Positions 1 to 12,136 of a DNA stretch of 64,000 bases are shown piece after piece. Numbering within the stretch: the stretch's first letter is position 1; every line of letters begins with the position of its first letter. Under the pieces are notes generated by a model. It was given only the letters and a program-made list of their open reading frames with translations, had not been told where the DNA came from and did not search any database. Origin of the DNA: Capniomyces stellatus (taxonomy: Eukaryota > Kickxellomycota > Harpellomycetes > Harpellales > Legeriomycetaceae). The position numbers were made by a program, and so were the translations under genes. The DNA lies in NCBI GenBank assembly GCA_001661515.1, contig LUVW01000039.1, positions 375,898 to 439,897 on the forward strand, written 5' to 3'.

Positions 1-3000
1 TGGCAAACTCAACCAGTCCATCAAACAAATTAGTTACAGGAGTTCTATTACCGGGACGGTTAACAATGCCTTTACAGGATTTAGACGATTTAGGAAAATG
101 ATCAGAAATTGAGGCTAACGTTGACATCAACTGGTCATACGCAAGTTGTCTGTGCTGAGCAGTGCGTAGTTCAAAAAGCACACGAACAAGTTCCAACTCA
201 ACACCAAGTTTGACAACCCAGAACCTCAAAACATCAGTTGAACAACCAGCCATATTGTCAACAATACCCAAACACGCCTCGTAAACCTCCAAACTCGACT
301 GCAGTTCACCACTGAAAAACAGCGACTTTGCGTACCCCACATACAGCTCAACCAGACTGTGCAGACTGTTGAAGCGGGCAGTTGGCTCAATAATCTGCTC
401 GGCACTTGTAACCAAAGAACTGTTGTCGGTTGCCTCCATCACAACCGAGTAGGAACTAGAACTAACATCAAAGTGGCTCAGCGAACAGCTCAGTCTTGCG
501 TAGTTAGTAAGCATTGAAATCTGGTGGCTGTACAGCACTGACGCAACCAACTCATCACCATCAAGACCCTGCTGCATCTTGGTGTCAAACATCTCATGAA
601 TGTTTTTTTTTATTTCGTCCCTGGTACTGGCTCCATTGTCCGGCCCAATATACCTGACCAGCCCTGAGTCTTGCAAGTAATCGCCGCAAACAAACAGCAA
701 CGCCTTGACAATCACCTTCAACTCAGAATCCTCACCATCAACATCAGCCGCCTCATCGTCATCATCACTGTTGCCAGATCCACTGAAGCTATTGTACGCA
801 CGTTCAAAGTACAACAGCGAAAGATCCAGCTGGCCGTCCAGCTCATAAAACATACCAAGCAAACTAAGCGCAACAGTTGAGAACTGGTTCTGTTCAGTAG
901 CCTTAGTTAGCGCAAAGCAAGCAAACTCAATGTTCAACTTGACAGCGTAGTCAAGACCGCCCAGCAAACTGTACACGGAAGCCATATTGTACATGTACAG
1001 CGAATAGTACACAGCAACGCTTGAACAGCTCACAAACCCGCCAACCTCAATCGACTTCTTCAGACACTCAAGGTAGTGGTGGTTTGAAGTTTGCAGAGTT
1101 GAACCGGAAAACTCAGACTCGTTCAGTTCCAAGCCAAGCACACCCGTTCCAAACAAAGCGAGGTAGCATTCGGGATTGTAAACATATGCCCGCTCAAAGC
1201 AAAACATCGATATCGAGTACTCACCAGTCACCAGGTAAAACAGCCCCAGTCTCGCCCACTTGCACCCCTCCAGCGCACCATCGCCACCAGCCACAATCCT
1301 CACCACACTGATAAACGCATGTTGCGCCAGCCTAAAGTACCCGCCTCGAACACTCAGCTCGCCCAACAACTCAATCGCCTCAATGTCCTTGGCACACAGC
1401 TGCAACGAGGCCTGCACACACAGAACGCCCAGTCTAACCAGCTCTCCAGTACCAACAGTCTCCAGACTCTTGGCGTTCCTGTCAACCGACACACAAACCA
1501 GACCCGACTTGGCTGCTACACTGCCATCAATCACTCTGCCATCAACCACACTGCCTGGAACCACCAACTGCTCACTGATACTCGCCACTCTCCTGTATAT
1601 CGCTCTGGCCATACACTTCCACCCAACTGCTGCCATTGCAACGCTATCTGAACACCCCACCAGCACCGCTCCACACACACTCATCAGCGCCAGTCCAACC
1701 CCTACTAACGCCTCCTTGCTGCACACAACCACTGCGGACTCGCTGCCAAACCTTGCCAGAAACTCCATGTCTGCGTCCACCACTTGCCTCAGCGACTCTT
1801 CGTCTGCTACCAGCCCTGTGTTTGCCAGCATTTCAAACAAACGCTGCAGCACCTGCCTTGTTACTCCAAACACGTCCTGCCCCGCCTCAAAGTCCCCACT
1901 GTAATATCTGGTCCCGCACCTTGTCACATGCTCAACAAGAATGTCGCTCGCCTCATACGCATACTTTACTAGTCCCCTGAACCGAACTGAATCACTATCA
2001 CTATCACTATCATCACTATCACCAAACCCATTACAGCTTCCCAGACTTTTGTTTATCCGGCCCATCGCCATATTCAGGTACTCGAACGACTTGCCATACA
2101 TCCCATTACTTGCACTCTCAACCGACACCTTCAGCCCTATATATACTATATCACTGTCCAGTTTTTCCAGCACCTGATCCCCAATCTGCCCAATCTGCCC
2201 AATCTGTCCAGCCAATTTCTCTGCCTCCAGGTAAAACTGGTACGCCTCAGTGTACGCAACTGTCGATACCGCAATATCACCTTGCAAACTGACAACCGAC
2301 ACTTTTCTTAGCATCATCTCTGCATCGCCACCGTCACCGACACTGCCATCTAAGTCTGCCTCTGCAACCAACGTGTCTACTATCTCCCGTGCCTTCAAAA
2401 CCACATCAATCGACGACACAAGCCTTCCGCTCTTCATGTACGATTCAGCCAATCCCTCGTACACATCAAGCTCAACAAGCTTCCGCATCCTTCTTTTCAT
2501 ACTGCTGTTCGCCTCGCTACTCCCAATGTTGGTCAATAGTTTGATTGCGTTGTGGAACGAGTTTGACGCCATTCCGTACTCCTTTGCAACCCGCAGCTCC
2601 AGAATCCCAAGCTGCCTAAACGCCCATAATTGCCTCCTATTCACTCCCACTAGCCTCCGCAATGTCTTTATCGCATAGTACACCAGGTCCTGGTTCTCCG
2701 GATCTGCCCGGTAATCCTCCAATACCTGCTCCACCAAAAACTGAGCTGCCTCCACATTTCCCGCATCCAGTTCAAACGCCTTCTGGTAGCACCCAATTGC
2801 CCGCTTCTTGTGCCCACTACTCTTCAAATCTCCCTTTTCCATCTCCATCTCCATTTCCATTTCCATTTCCATTTCCATTTCCTTTTCCATTTCCATTGCC
2901 TCAACGTACCAGTTCCCAAGCTTCACAAACGAACTCGCCTCATTCGGATCCAACTTTGCTGCTGCCACCCACTCTCTCATTGCCAACATTCGACTCTTTT

Positions 3001-5426
3001 CCCTCATCTCTTCATCTCCTCCATCTCCTCCATCTCTACTACTGTTATTTCCGTCTTTATCTTTACCTTTGTCTTTGCTGCTCTTGTACTTGTCCCACCA
3101 TAAATCCCCCAACGCCACCCTGCACATTGCCCAGTCTGGCTTTGCTTGCATCGCCATTTCTAGCTGTTTCAAAGCCTCCTCGTACCTCTTTTGCTTCAGG
3201 TAAACTCGCCCTATTTCCCCCCGAATCACCGCAACGTTCCTGCTTACTCCCTCTTCCCTCACCCCATCTACACCTACACCTACACCTATACCTAGACCTA
3301 TACCTATACCTATACCTATACCTAAATTTACATCTTCATCTACATCCAATCCGTCCAAGTAACCTTCCAGCAAACCTACTGCCTCCTCTTCCCGGCCTAA
3401 TCTCATCTGCCCCCTCGCTACTTCCACAACCGCTCCCGACTTTGTCTCCTCATTCCTGCTGTTCTCAACCACATACCTAAAGTACTCGATACTCTCCTCA
3501 ACAATCTTTCCATCTCCCCCACTCTCTATCAGCTCCTTTGCCAGTACCATCTTTATCTGACTCTCTGTCTCCACCAGCTTTACTCCCATCCACTCTTCAA
3601 ACTTCCTCTTTTTCTCCAGCATTCCCCGACACTTTCCCACCACCACTTCCATATCCATTTCCATCGCCTCCCCCTGCCCCATCCTTATCGCCTCTACCCC
3701 CATTATAAACATTTCTCCTCCACTATACACACCCCTTTCCTCAAACTCTGCCTCCTTGTCCCCCAAGCACTCTATATCTACCCCGCCCACTCCTCCTAGC
3801 TGCTCAATCCCAACTCTTCCAAATTCATCATTAGCCCCAAACATCTCCACATACCTCCTCAACACCTCCCTTGTCACCTTTGACTCCATATCCAAATCCA
3901 TCAAATCCACCAACACCCGATGCGCCCTCTTCCCTACCTTATTACTCACCAACACCACCATCAACACTACCATCTTTCTTATCAGCTCCCTCCGGTCCTC
4001 GCCACCCGTGTTTTTTACCCCAAACAGCAGCATATCGCTCACCTCTTCAAACATAATTCTGTACAACTCCAACAACTCTGACTCTTTATCCATCCCCTCT
4101 AGCCCGTATATATCCATCTTCCGCAACCCCTCTACATCCCTAATCTCTACTATCTCGCTAATCTCCTTGCCCTCCCTCAGCCGAATGTTTCTCTCCAGGT
4201 AACTACACAGCTCACTATCTCGAACTATCTCCTCTCGGATCTGTTCCTTCAATATTGGAAGCGGTGCCGAACCTAACCTTGTACGACGTGCCCTCACTTC
4301 CTTCTCAAACTTGACATGCCTCAGTCCCCTCTCCAGCCCTATCATCTTATCAAGCACCTCCACCTGTGTTGGCCATCCCTCCAACTCCAAATCCTCCTGC
4401 TTCTCCTCCTTATACCTTGTTATTATCATGTCCATGTTGGTCCAGAGCACAAGTTGCTATTTCACATTCACATTAACCCAAAAAAAATCCTGTTTTTTTT
4501 ATCAATCCTCTCACCAGCTACTCTCTCCTCCATTTCTTAAGTATCCTTATTTTCTTCTTTTAAAAACCAGTATCAAAAACTAACTCGCTACATTCAGCCT
4601 TTCTTTTCATTTCATTTCTTGTATTTTACCTCGGTCATTTTCTTTGCTTTTTCATATATCCCAATCATCTTGAGAGTACATTCTAGTATTTTTGGATAGT
4701 TATACCTATTCAACACAGCATTCACTCTTTAGTCTCATTCCATTTTACTTTATCTAGCTCCCTCAAATTATACCACCTTTAATTGTTTTCTTCTTCTTTA
4801 CTACTCTACTCACGCTTCAATATACCGATGAATCAACTCGTCAAGAATCGGCACTTGTTTTGTCGTATCTCCGCTCTCCTCGTACAACGCCGATATTCCC
4901 TAAACACACACACACACAGAAATACTCATTTTTTAATCGCTACTCCTGCTTTCACTAACTCGCTATAATCTTTTACTAAAATTTCCAATCTCTTCAACCT
5001 CCTCACGTTCTCCTTTCCCATCCACTCCACCCACACACACACACCCTCCCTTCCACTAACCTGCCAGCCAAGCAATTGTGATCCATCAATTTCAAGCGCT
5101 AACTTATACGCTTCCTCAGCCTCCTCCCATTTCTTTAGATTTACACAGGATATTCCAAGAAATATAAGCCTATGTATTTTTCGTGCATGTATAATATTTA
5201 CAATCCAAATTACAATAAGCTCAATCTCATTTTCACTCTTTCCAAATCTGTATACTCTACTTTGCAACACCGCACTAGCACAACACATTTTAAAGTTCAA
5301 TTACCCATTGTAATTCTCTGATTCCCAGGACAGTATATCTTTGCTCAATTTATATGCTTCATCGTAATCTTTCTTTCCTAACGCCAATCTTGCCGCTTTC
5401 AGCTTGTTTTTCACTATCGCCGACAT
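1..5426 (-). CDS. SKI3: SKI3 / TTC37-like TPR protein of the Ski complex (5' part, runs off left edge)
   Basis: Ski3 is the TPR scaffold of the Ski2-Ski3-Ski8 complex, which feeds mRNA to the cytoplasmic exosome. Reading the minus strand, I join five exons: 5426-5305, 5169-5061, 4899-4814, 4705-4630 and 4456 to the window edge. Together they give more than 1,600 residues without a stop. The protein opens MSAIVKNKLKAARLALGKK, followed by an NYNGLIFLGIS segment and an AEEAYKLALEIDG repeat, the first two TPRs typical of fungal Ski3 and TTC37. Further TPR-like helices recur throughout (RYEEALKQLEMAMQAKPDWA; AIGCYQKAFELDAGNVEAAQ). The start is the first ATG in frame with exon 1. Two microsatellite-coded tracts lie inside: a Met-Glu run near 2840-2898 and a Gly-Ile/Gly-Val run near 3266-3325. 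The C-terminus lies beyond the window. The family call is firm; individual exon borders rest on splice consensus. Confidence 0.88.
2837..2898 (-). repeat. In-frame hexanucleotide tract in SKI3 (Met-Glu run)
   Basis: About ten copies of a CCATTT-type hexamer on the plus strand encode an alternating Glu-Met stretch in SKI3, just before the segment GDLKSSGHKKRAIGCYQ. The reading frame is kept because the unit is six bases. It probably forms a charged loop between TPR repeats. Confidence 0.9.
3266..3325 (-). repeat. In-frame hexanucleotide tract in SKI3 (Gly-Ile/Gly-Val run)
   Basis: A CCTATA/CCTACA hexamer array on the plus strand encodes alternating Gly-Ile, then Gly-Val, in SKI3. Like the Met-Glu tract it is frame-neutral. 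Confidence 0.9.
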
Positions 5427-5857
5427 TTTTCTTTTTGTTTGTTCCCCGTTGTGCCACCTATCCGCTTACCGAAAATAGAGTAACTGATAATATACTATTC
5501 CTTTAGTTACTGGACTTATCAATTATCTAATGAATCCCGATCTTTAATCCAATTCAAACTATGAAAAAAACAAGTGTTTTGCTTGTTGACTTTACATTTT
5601 TAAACCGAGTTTGACTTTAAAAAAAATCGAATTCTAATTTGATTCTTTTTCAGAGAAAAAATGGGTGTCGAATATATATTTCTAGTCTCACAAACCCTCC
5701 TGTCCAATCACAAGCAGGAAGTTCATTGCTCAACTGAATTAAACTTTTAGTTGAGCTTTTAAAAAAGCATACTGGTTTATAAAATCAAGTTCAGGAAACT
5801 TGGCTTTGGTTTTCGCAAAATTCACTTTGTTTCGCTACAAATTAAAACAGACAATAC
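5427..5857. other. Intergenic, 5' flank of SKI3
   Basis: AT-rich sequence between the SKI3 start and the left arm of the inverted repeat. I see no coding exon and no RNA gene. It presumably holds the SKI3 promoter and the terminator of the first RING gene. Confidence 0.5.
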
Positions 5858-7428
5858 AAATAGTATATATAAACATGTAAAACAGAATAATAGTACAACA
5901 AAAGCTCTATATAGCTAATTACGTTTAAAACTAATATATAAAACAATAAACAGTAAAGTCTTTCGTATGAATAAATCTATTGATGGTAAAAATTAAATTC
6001 TAAATAAAGTCTAGACATTTGCCTCGTATTTCAAGTCAATGTTGCACACTGAACAGTTATTTGACACGTTAAGTAGGTACCCATCAAGACAGTCAATGTG
6101 GAACGCATCGCCACACGGCAGCTCTCTCACATCCTCAAGCGTCATTATGTCCTCGTAACATATCTTACAGCAGCTATCCGACACAGGCATGAACTGCACC
6201 ACTCGGAACTTTTCGAGTTCCGATCTCGTTAAATACACTCCACTCGCTATACCAATTGCTACTCCACCCGCTGCTCCGCTTACAAATGTTTCTGATGGGA
6301 TGTTCGCAGAATCAGTTGGCGGTGTGTATTTGGGCAGCTCGTTTGCTTCAAGTTCCCGTATTTGGTCAGCCTGCCTTTGAGCTGCCCTTGGCGATTGTCC
6401 TGTTTGTTGTAGTGGTATTGGTGCTGGCAGAATTTTGGAAGTTCTTGGACCCATAACTAAATATATGAGATATGCTAAAAATCCCAATCCACCACCTACA
6501 CCGAGTATAAAGAGTTTTCTCTACAATCTTGATGGTTTCTATGGCGAACTACTCCTCCACTCACCTCACATACCACCTATTATAGAACAATAACCTGGTC
6601 ACTTAACACCACCTATTATAGGACTAACACCTTTTCGGTAACATCTACAAACTCCGGTGCGATATAAGCTTCCGCTCGAACCACAACCAGGGTAAACATG
6701 GCGTCGGTACAAAGGGCTATACAAAACCAAAACCAAAACCAAAACTACCATTATTTTCGCTACGAGACGACTTATAGAACGAAACGTCACGGTTATTCAC
6801 ATCTTAACTTTGATCCCACTGCAAGACCACAATATTTATATTTCCACCATGATAACTGTCTTTAACTACAACCACAACAACCTCGACAACTTCTTTTTAG
6901 GGTGTTTACGCCAGGACCCGCAACGAAAATACACATTTAGTTTGACTTCACGTAGTTCGTCCTATTTGGCTTTTCTCTGTCCCATTAGACAACTTTCGCC
7001 CAAAATGTTTCTGATCGGCACAAACAATAGTTTATGTGCCCAAGCTTAGTAAAATCGTTGTAGTTGTTTTTAAACAGTAATAAAGTAGAGATAAGATGAG
7101 CTAAAAGTGAAAGAAAAAAAAAAGAGAAAAAAAGAAAAAAAAGAAATAAGAAATGAACCTAACAAAAAAACCTAACAAAAACAAGAAAAGACTTTATAGT
7201 CAACTAAACGCGTTAAGCTCGATGCCTACACTTTGCCTCTCCTAAATCTCCTCTACTTCTTTTCTTGTGGTTCGACGTTTGGATGTTGGTTGGTTGATTT
7301 GGCTGGTGGTTCTGGTTGGCAAATGAATGAGATGTGTAGAAGTACATTACGTTAAAACAGATCTTTAAATGTCCAATTTGTTTTTCTACAGTCATTTCGG
7401 TTTGCTACGTGGTTTTCTTTGCTACCTA
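5858..7428. repeat. Left arm of a ~1.6-kb inverted repeat
   Basis: This segment is the reverse complement of 12137-13735. Identity is near-perfect over most of it, for example the whole of 6810-7049 against 12544-12783. Similarity ends at about 5858 (after TATATACTATTT read on minus) and at about 7428 (after GCTACCTAAATTG). The arm contains a RING gene with its upstream region and 3' flank. Two parts diverge: a patch of about 45 bases over the membrane-segment codons (about 6440-6490), and the A-rich tract plus adjoining bases at about 7100-7280. About 4.7 kb containing one DASS transporter gene separates the arms. I see no transposase and no target-site duplication. Confidence 0.92.
6011..6699 (-). 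CDS. Membrane-anchored RING finger protein, copy 1 (inverted-repeat copy)
   Basis: Likely an E3 ubiquitin ligase-like protein, function unproven. The main exon (6520-6011) reads KLSILGVGGGLG then a hydrophobic stretch (LAYLIYLV), a basic/proline linker, the motif ELPKYTPP, LTRSELEKF, and a finger CKIC...ELPCGDAFHIDC...NNCSVC, ending NIDLKYEANV. The usual C-x-H-x-F-H-x2-C core is C-G-D-A-F-H-I-D-C here, so zinc ligand 4 is Asp rather than His. No ATG lies in frame upstream of the membrane segment within this exon. A phase-compatible 5' exon at 6699-6631 (23 codons, beginning MFTLVVVRAEAY) joined through a 110-nt intron would supply it, though its donor GTGTTA is weak. The alternative start is the internal ATG at MGPRTSK, which would drop the membrane segment. 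Gene confident, 5' end uncertain. Confidence 0.8.
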
Positions 7429-8245
7429 AATTGTTTAGTTAAAAAAATGCTGTCGATTTAAATTAACTTGACCGATTTAACGACTTCAAACTGGACATTA
7501 GGTCCAATAGCCTAGCAAAAGTTATGATTGCTTAATTAAAATATCTTGCTTTGCACATTGAGGCTATTTTGTTTTGTTTATATTGGTCAACCTCGTTTGT
7601 TACACCCTCAAATGTCTCGAAATGATACCAACTTGAAGACTTAAATTTTTGCTTTTTTTCTTTTCCGATTATGGAAATGTTTGGCAGACAAGAACATGTC
7701 CGCAAAGTAAACATTTACCACATCACTGATCCTTTTTGATTCGCGAACAGCATTGAGCATTAATTAGATCTTCAAATCTCGCTGAAAAAAAATGAAGCGA
7801 GTCAAAGCAATAACGTGTGGGATTATCAACTAAACTAAATACCAAGCATTGGCATCTTCATTGCTGTGTTGTGGTTCTTAGTTTTAACCACTAGTTTTTT
7901 GGTTGCCAAGCTCCTTTTGTTTACAGAAATCGGCATTGACTTTTTGATTTTAATTTTATTTAAGAACCGAGAGGAGCGTGTCATCTGAGTATAAAAAAAG
8001 GTTTTATAAAAGCAATTACTTTATAGCACCATCCAACATTGCACCTTATTGCTGCCAACAGATTATGAAAGTGTGACGAGTGTTTTGAAATAAAAATTGA
8101 CGTTCTAATTGTAACTCAAAATTCACTAATTGCTAGGCAAATTTGATACGCAAATTTAGTACGCAGAACTCTATATGCTAGCCAGCGGTTAAATGATAAA
8201 TAAAATTTGCTACTGCAAAATGCACTAAATAATAGAAGCTGGAAA
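6700..8245. other. Intergenic: 5' flank of RING copy 1 and 3' flank of DASS copy A
   Basis: 6700-7428 is the rest of the repeat arm and includes an A-rich tract at about 7108-7146. Its short open frames have no convincing start or codon pattern. 7429-8245 is unique AT-rich sequence in which I see nothing coding. Confidence 0.5.
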
Positions 8246-10266
8246 CTATAGCCACCCGATAGCATACCACCAACCAAAACCTACAGTGAAGAAAACGGTA
8301 AAATTAATGACTAGGCAGTAAAGACCGCCAACAAACCACGTGTTGGTTTTTACATAGGGCTGGCTAGAGTATATGACGACACCACCGCAGCAATAAGGAG
8401 CCAAAGTAGCAGACAGCGTGCTAAACCAACCGATTATAGCAGTGAACAAGTACGGATTGCATTCTAGGTGTTTTGCAGCCTCCATGAATGGGCCTACAAG
8501 AGCAACGATATGGCTGGTGGTAGACGAAAACATATACATGGAGAAGTAATATACAGAGCACAGAACGATCAATGAAACGAGCGGCGATGTGCCTGTCAGG
8601 CTGCTTGATAAAGATTTCCCAATATAGTTTGATATTCCCAGTGCCGACAGCTGGTTGGCAAGAACAATAAATATCGAAAGCCAATAAAACGCATCCCACT
8701 ATAAACAAATGTAAGCACAACCGTCGTTATTTTAGTCGGGTTGACATAGAAAATATGGCAGTCCAAAATACGCGAAAACGAATAACAGTAACATTGATAA
8801 ATAGCACCTGAGCGGCTAAAAAGATTGTATGAGTTGATTGAGAAACTTACAGCATTCGAATTCGAGGTTACATCGCTCCACTGAAGAACGTCTGAAAGCA
8901 GCAAAACCACCACGGCAGTGAACGCAACTATAGCAGCACTGATTTTAAAAAACGGCTCAAAGATCCAAAACACCAGGCAAGTGGCAAGAATGACAATAAG
9001 TTTCTGGTAAAGTAGTGAAGAGAGAAGAGGGAATATTAGTTTTTTTTTTTTAAAAAAAAGTATGTGATTGTGAGTGAATGCTTGTCTAGTTCAGGTAAGC
9101 GGGAAAGCTGGAATGGCTAAATTCGAGCAATTCACTGGTGATCTTATAGAAAACAATAAAAAAACGACGAGGATTGGGAAACTTACTATTTCACGGAATG
9201 TCAGAGAGCCAGACTCGTTGATTTGTCTGGAAATCTGGGTTCTGAGGTCTTTAATTTCATATCTTGGCTTTAGTAAAAATTTGGTTAAGTTTGGAATTAT
9301 CAGCATGATAATAAGGCCAGGAATAAAGGCGCCTTTCATCCAGGTGGAAAACCCAAAATCAATTCCAAACACCTCTTTGGCCTTGGCTGCGACCAACGGA
9401 TTCCCGGCCATTGCAGTCAAAAACATTGACGACGAAATAAGATTGGCGTATCCTGCCGTCATTGCCAGGTACGCTGATACAGGGTGCGGTCTATCTAAAG
9501 GCAGATCCATAGACTGGATGATCGAGTTGATTATTGGCGAAATCACACCTCCACTTCGAGCTGTATTTGATGGAATGAATGGTGCAAGAAACAGCTCAGC
9601 TCCACAAATCGCATACCCAAGCCCCAGCAGCGAAGTTCCCAGTCTTAGGACCAAGTGCAACGCCACCCGTCTCCCCAATAGTGTAACCTGGACAGCTTTT
9701 CCTATATGAAATGCCGAAAACACCAGCCACGAAATGTTTGACGAGAACCCCGATAGCCCTACCTCAAAGGCCGACTTTATTGGCTCGCACTTGTAAACAC
9801 CATTCCCTCCTACTTTGCCCATCGCATTTAGGGCATTTATTTCTGTTCCGCACAAATGGCAGTCAACCGATATTCCGTCAGAAGTTGTGCACTGGAAATT
9901 GGAAGTAAGCGACAAAATCACTACTGCCAACGACACCACCACTGATATAGGATACTTTGACGTCAGAATTGCACAAATCACCCTATTATAATCGACAGTA
10001 GCGTGTTACAACATTACACTTATACCATCTATCATCATTTAGCTTTTATTACTAATTTTTTTTTGTTCATGTTTGCATCTTAAAGACTATGTTCTCTTCT
10101 TTCTGGTGCAAGCATTTGTGCGCGTAGCAACTTACCCGCAAAACACTCCCAGAAGATGCATGCTTGTAGTAGTGAGTGTCTCTGGCGGTGCAATGTTCCA
10201 CACTAAAGCGCATACTACTCCAGCTGGGAGCAGTGACAGTATAGGAACCTTATTCGAAGCCTTTAT
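8246..10266 (-). CDS. DASS/SLC13-type di/tricarboxylate transporter, copy A (start codon apparently lost)
   Basis: Divalent-anion:sodium symporter superfamily (CitT/SodiT1/DiT1 type), a multi-pass membrane carrier for dicarboxylates such as malate or 2-oxoglutarate. Substrate cannot be read from sequence. Four exons: 10266-10136, 9982-9187, 9003-8851, 8698-8246, with all phases consistent (about 510 codons). The family signatures are clear: APFIPSNTARSGGVISPI, SSSMFLTAMAGNPL, and the C-terminal region SSTTSHIVALVGPF, APYCCGGVVIYSS, WWYAIGWL. A cysteine-bearing insertion (CTTSDGISVDCHLCGT...YKC) precedes SAFEVGLSGF. Aligned to copy B, the B start ATG corresponds to ATA here (10266-10264), and upstream the frame meets TAA with no ATG. 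The rest is open, so the gene may use another start exon, a non-AUG start, or be an early pseudogene. Roughly half the residues match copy B. Confidence 0.85.
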
Positions 10267-10426
10267 ATACTTGCTTACAACATATTCTATTTAAATTTAA
10301 ACAACGCACAGCAAAACATTAAAAAACAATAATTCCAAACAACAAAGCTTCTTGACTATCCTTTGTTCTATTTTTCACTAGAACACCAAACTAAAAATTA
10401 AAAAGAATAAAAGTAAAAATGCGAGT

Positions 10427-10585
10427 CTAGTTACTTAGTCGGCTGTTGACAGGAACTCTGCTTGCTCCTATAAAAGGATCGCTTGTGTCTGAACTTTGGA
10501 GCAGCGGCGCATTAAGCGATGTTGAGCTATTTTCAACTCCAACTAGACCTCTTGTTTGGTCTAGCGTTGGTATTTTTATTCGTTT
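10427..10585 (-). other. Orphan coding-like segment (possible terminal exon or gene remnant)
   Basis: Read on minus, 52 codons stay open before TAG. They encode a natural-looking segment, IPTLDQTRGLVGVENSSTSL followed by NAPLLQSSDTSDPFIGASRV and PVNSRLSN, with normal codon variety unlike the surrounding AT-rich DNA. There is no ATG, and an in-frame TAA lies just upstream. It could be the last exon of a gene whose other exons I cannot find, or a fragment left by the rearrangement that made the inverted repeat. It is not part of the DASS gene downstream, whose first exon is separate and in the same orientation. Confidence 0.35.
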
Positions 10586-12136
10586 TTATTTTATATAGTC
10601 CATTTATACATTGTTATTTTCGTGTTGTTTTTATTTAACCGCTTTTATGCACTTTTATCTTATCCACGTTCGGTTTAATCCGCGCATTTGAAATAACCAG
10701 TTTTGAATTCAATGTTCCTGTTAATTTATTTGTGTATTTAACCCATTCTTACCTCCCATTAAAACCATTTCACTTTAAACAAAACAAAAATTCAAAGAAA
10801 AAAAATATTGCTCTTTCGAAAACCTATTACATCGGGGGGTAATAATCGATATCGCTGGACACCTATGTGTATTCTCCTAATTATAGCAAACTTGGTGTAA
10901 ATAAAAACTGCACGCTGCAACTATTAAATAAAATTGAATCGGTAACACACAAACTGCTAATACTGAAAACTTGATTCTGAATCCGAGTACTGAATTTGTT
11001 GTAATATAACTTCAAGTTTCTAAATTTCAACTAGTATAACCTTATTTTTTCGCTTTGAAAATAACATAATTAGACACTTCCCCCCTCACTTTGTTCTTAA
11101 CCCTAAAACTATCTACCATTTTCTTTAAATCTGCCAGTTTCTTTAATCTGCCATTTTCTTACTAATTCTAAACCCACTAATGATAATGGCAATATTCAGC
11201 TACCAACAATTTTACCCCAAACACCACGTTTTTTTCCCAAGCCTTTTCGCTTCTAGAATTTGCAGTGAATTATTGCCCTTTTGCTAAGATCATTTGCCAA
11301 TCTTTGCTAAAAAATAATCGCCATTATTACAAAAAGCACGGGCTTTTTTTTCACTTTTCCACGCACTGGACAACACTAATCTCAGATTTGGATTAATACC
11401 AAACTCCCATTTAATTTAGTGAAAAGGTTCTTCCGCTTGCCAAAAACCTGACAGCTAAGAACTTGCGTTGAATCTAGAGCTATAAAACATTCTAAAATAA
11501 CATTTTACAAACCACCTTATTACTAATAAACCTGTCAACTCTGAGAATTAGCAAATTAAACTAGGAGATATCCACTCCAGCAAAAAAAAATACATTTAAT
11601 AATTGAAGTCACATGTTTTGCTAAACGAAACCATCAGTGTTGGAATAGCCAATACCAGTGCAGGTAAGAATATTGACCCTAAATATTGACATCTGCCAAT
11701 TTACCTGATTTAACATCAAACTAGTAAAAAAAGGCACACACTCAACACTCAAACTGTAAAAAAGTTAAATGTGCACTATCGTTTGGAGCATGTAAATCAC
11801 GTTTCGCTATTGTGCATCCGGAAAACTGTGCTGATATCTTTTTTTTGATAAAAAGTATCAACAGCGACTTGAACTATTACCAACTGAGCACTGGTCATCA
11901 TCAGCTACACAAACCATTAAGTTCACTGAGTTTTGAAGGGCTTAACTGAAGATTTAACGCCCGCCAAGCTCTTGGTATTGACCAGTCCCGTTTTAATTAG
12001 CTGGATAATAAATCACCAAAATTAAAAAGGATATTATTTTCTGAATTAGCAACGCCAGCTGAGATTATTTTTATTTATGTAGTTACGAATTAAGAAAACG
12101 TGGGCAATTAGTTGATTGTATTAGCCAAGAATCCAA
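10586..12136. other. Intergenic spacer between the repeat arms
   Basis: About 1.5 kb of AT-rich DNA between the orphan segment and the right repeat arm. No open frame with coding character, no tRNA-like box and no repeat was found. Confidence 0.5.

Noticed and set aside
1260..3480. Long plus-strand open frames opposite SKI3 (for example 1260-1904 and 2662-3480)
   Set aside because: They are Pro/Ser/Thr/Leu-rich antisense shadows of the SKI3 coding strand, whose extreme base skew removes stops from the other strand.
6810..7049. 79-codon frame, identical at 12544-12783 on the opposite strand
   Set aside because: It starts with TTG, not ATG. Identity follows from the inverted repeat, not from protein selection, and the composition is not protein-like.
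9074..9709. 211-codon plus-strand frame over DASS copy A
   Set aside because: Antisense to the well-supported second DASS exon.
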